From: Anaerolineales bacterium
Lineage (GTDB): Bacteria > Chloroflexota > Anaerolineae > 4572-78 > J111
Reading direction: 5' to 3'
Length of the DNA stretch: 5,765 nt
Assembly (NCBI GenBank): GCA_012032575.1
Contig: JAAUSP010000500.1
Coordinates: forward strand, 1-5,765
In this document: piece by piece, positions 5,167 through 5,765 of the stretch
How positions within the stretch are numbered: position 1 is the stretch's first letter
How the letters are laid out: each line of letters starts with the position of its first letter
Notes under the pieces: model-generated
The model's database searches: none
What the model was told of the DNA's origin: nothing
Seen by the model: only the letters and a program-made list of their open reading frames with translations
Position numbers and translations under genes: made by a program

Positions 5167-5765
5167 TTGTCTACGTCGCTCAAACGATGGGATGTTCAGC
5201 CGCGCGCGCCTGAGACCCATTTTGCCCAGTTTCCCGATTTGCCGGCCCTGATTGTCCAAATTCTTTACAACCGCGGCTTCACCCAGCCGCAGGAGGTGCA
5301 GCAATTTCTGACTCACGGCTGGACCGATGATGCGCCGCTGGGCCTGAAAGGGATGGCCGAGGCCGTCGCCCGCCTGGCTCAGGCCATTGCCGGACAGGAA
5401 TTGATGGCCGTTTACGGCGATTACGATGTGGACGGCGTCACCGCGACCACGCTGATGACCCAGGCGCTCACTGCCCTGGGCGGCCGGGTCCAGGCTTACA
5501 TTCCCAACCGCTTTGACGAAGGCTACGGCCTCAACAACGAAGCCCTGGCCGAACTGGCCGGGCGCGGGGTCAGGGTCGTGCTGACCGTTGACTGCGGCAT
5601 CCGCTCGGTGAAAGAGGTGGCCTATGGCAACAGCCTGGGGCTGGACATCATCATTACCGACCACCACCACGTCGGCGACGAGTCGCCGCCGGCGCTGGCC
5701 GCTATCAACCCCAAGCAGCCGGGCTGTACCTATGGCTTCAAAGATTTGGCCGGGGTAGGATTGGC
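5167..5765 (+). CDS. recJ: single-stranded-DNA-specific exonuclease RecJ, N-terminal part (runs off the window)
   Basis: RecJ degrades single-stranded DNA 5' to 3' in recombination and mismatch or base-excision repair, using divalent metal in a DHH active site. The 199 complete codons seen are about a third of a usual RecJ. Visible motifs are AVYGDYDVDGVTATTLM (81-97, metal-binding Asp85, Asp87 and Asp89), YIPNRFDEGYGLN (111-123), LTVDCGI (139-145, Asp142), the DHH triad at 165-167 followed by a further His, and the start of the next motif at LAGVGLA. The frame stays open through to the edge with no defect. The start is a TTG at 5167, with GGAGA at 5156-5160 six bases upstream; no in-frame ATG exists before residue 63, and the upstream ATG at 5142 is out of frame. 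The C-terminal DHHA1 and OB-fold regions lie outside the window. Confidence 0.97.
   Translation, partial: MSTSLKRWDVQPRAPETHFAQFPDLPALIVQILYNRGFTQPQEVQQFLTHGWTDDAPLGLKGMAEAVARLAQAIAGQELMAVYGDYDVDGVTATTLMTQALTALGGRVQAYIPNRFDEGYGLNNEALAELAGRGVRVVLTVDCGIRSVKEVAYGNSLGLDIIITDHHHVGDESPPALAAINPKQPGCTYGFKDLAGVGL

Noticed and set aside
5140..5670. A 176-residue leftward open frame
   Set aside because: It is antisense to recJ, whose DHH motifs are unmistakable in the forward frame.

Overview
The window looks like a chromosomal stretch from a free-living, moderately GC-rich bacterium. The style of the proteins suggests a member of the Chloroflexota (Anaerolineae-like): an FHA/winged-helix regulator, a PdtaS-type cytosolic kinase, TM2 and DUF4870 membrane proteins, TTG starts, and intergenic heptamer palindromes. 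This assignment is inference; no rRNA or marker phylogeny is available here.

Layout. Bases 1-454 hold no convincing gene. They contain several RNA-like hairpins, a canonical G-quadruplex motif and a striking palindrome with strict 7-base periodicity. Bases 455-2747 are a leftward two-gene signalling block: a soluble histidine kinase (1194-2747) followed by an FHA plus winged-helix transcription factor (455-1111). Bases 2748-3118 are intergenic. They carry an operator-like inverted repeat in front of the kinase gene and a small MITE-like inverted-repeat element of about 115 bp, with 14-bp perfect terminal repeats and a 7-bp flanking direct repeat. Bases 3119-4087 encode methionyl-tRNA formyltransferase (fmt), leftward. 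Bases 4088-4344 carry a second set of heptamer repeats and a promoter for the next unit. Bases 4345-5004 are a rightward pair of small membrane-protein genes (TM2-like, then DUF4870-like), closed by a strong intrinsic terminator at 5050-5081. The window ends in the first third of recJ (5167 onward), which has its own promoter.

How the genes fit together. fmt and recJ are housekeeping functions (initiator tRNA formylation; 5'-3' single-strand exonuclease for repair). The kinase and FHA factor are likely co-regulated and may link a cytosolic signal, and possibly Ser/Thr phosphorylation, to transcription. The usual partner of a PdtaS-type kinase (an ANTAR response regulator) is not in the window. 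The TM2/DUF4870 pair probably forms a small membrane-protein operon of unknown role.

No complete new defence or mobile system is visible. The most unusual material is intergenic: the heptamer-periodic palindromes, the MITE-like element with an apparent target duplication, and the structured left edge.
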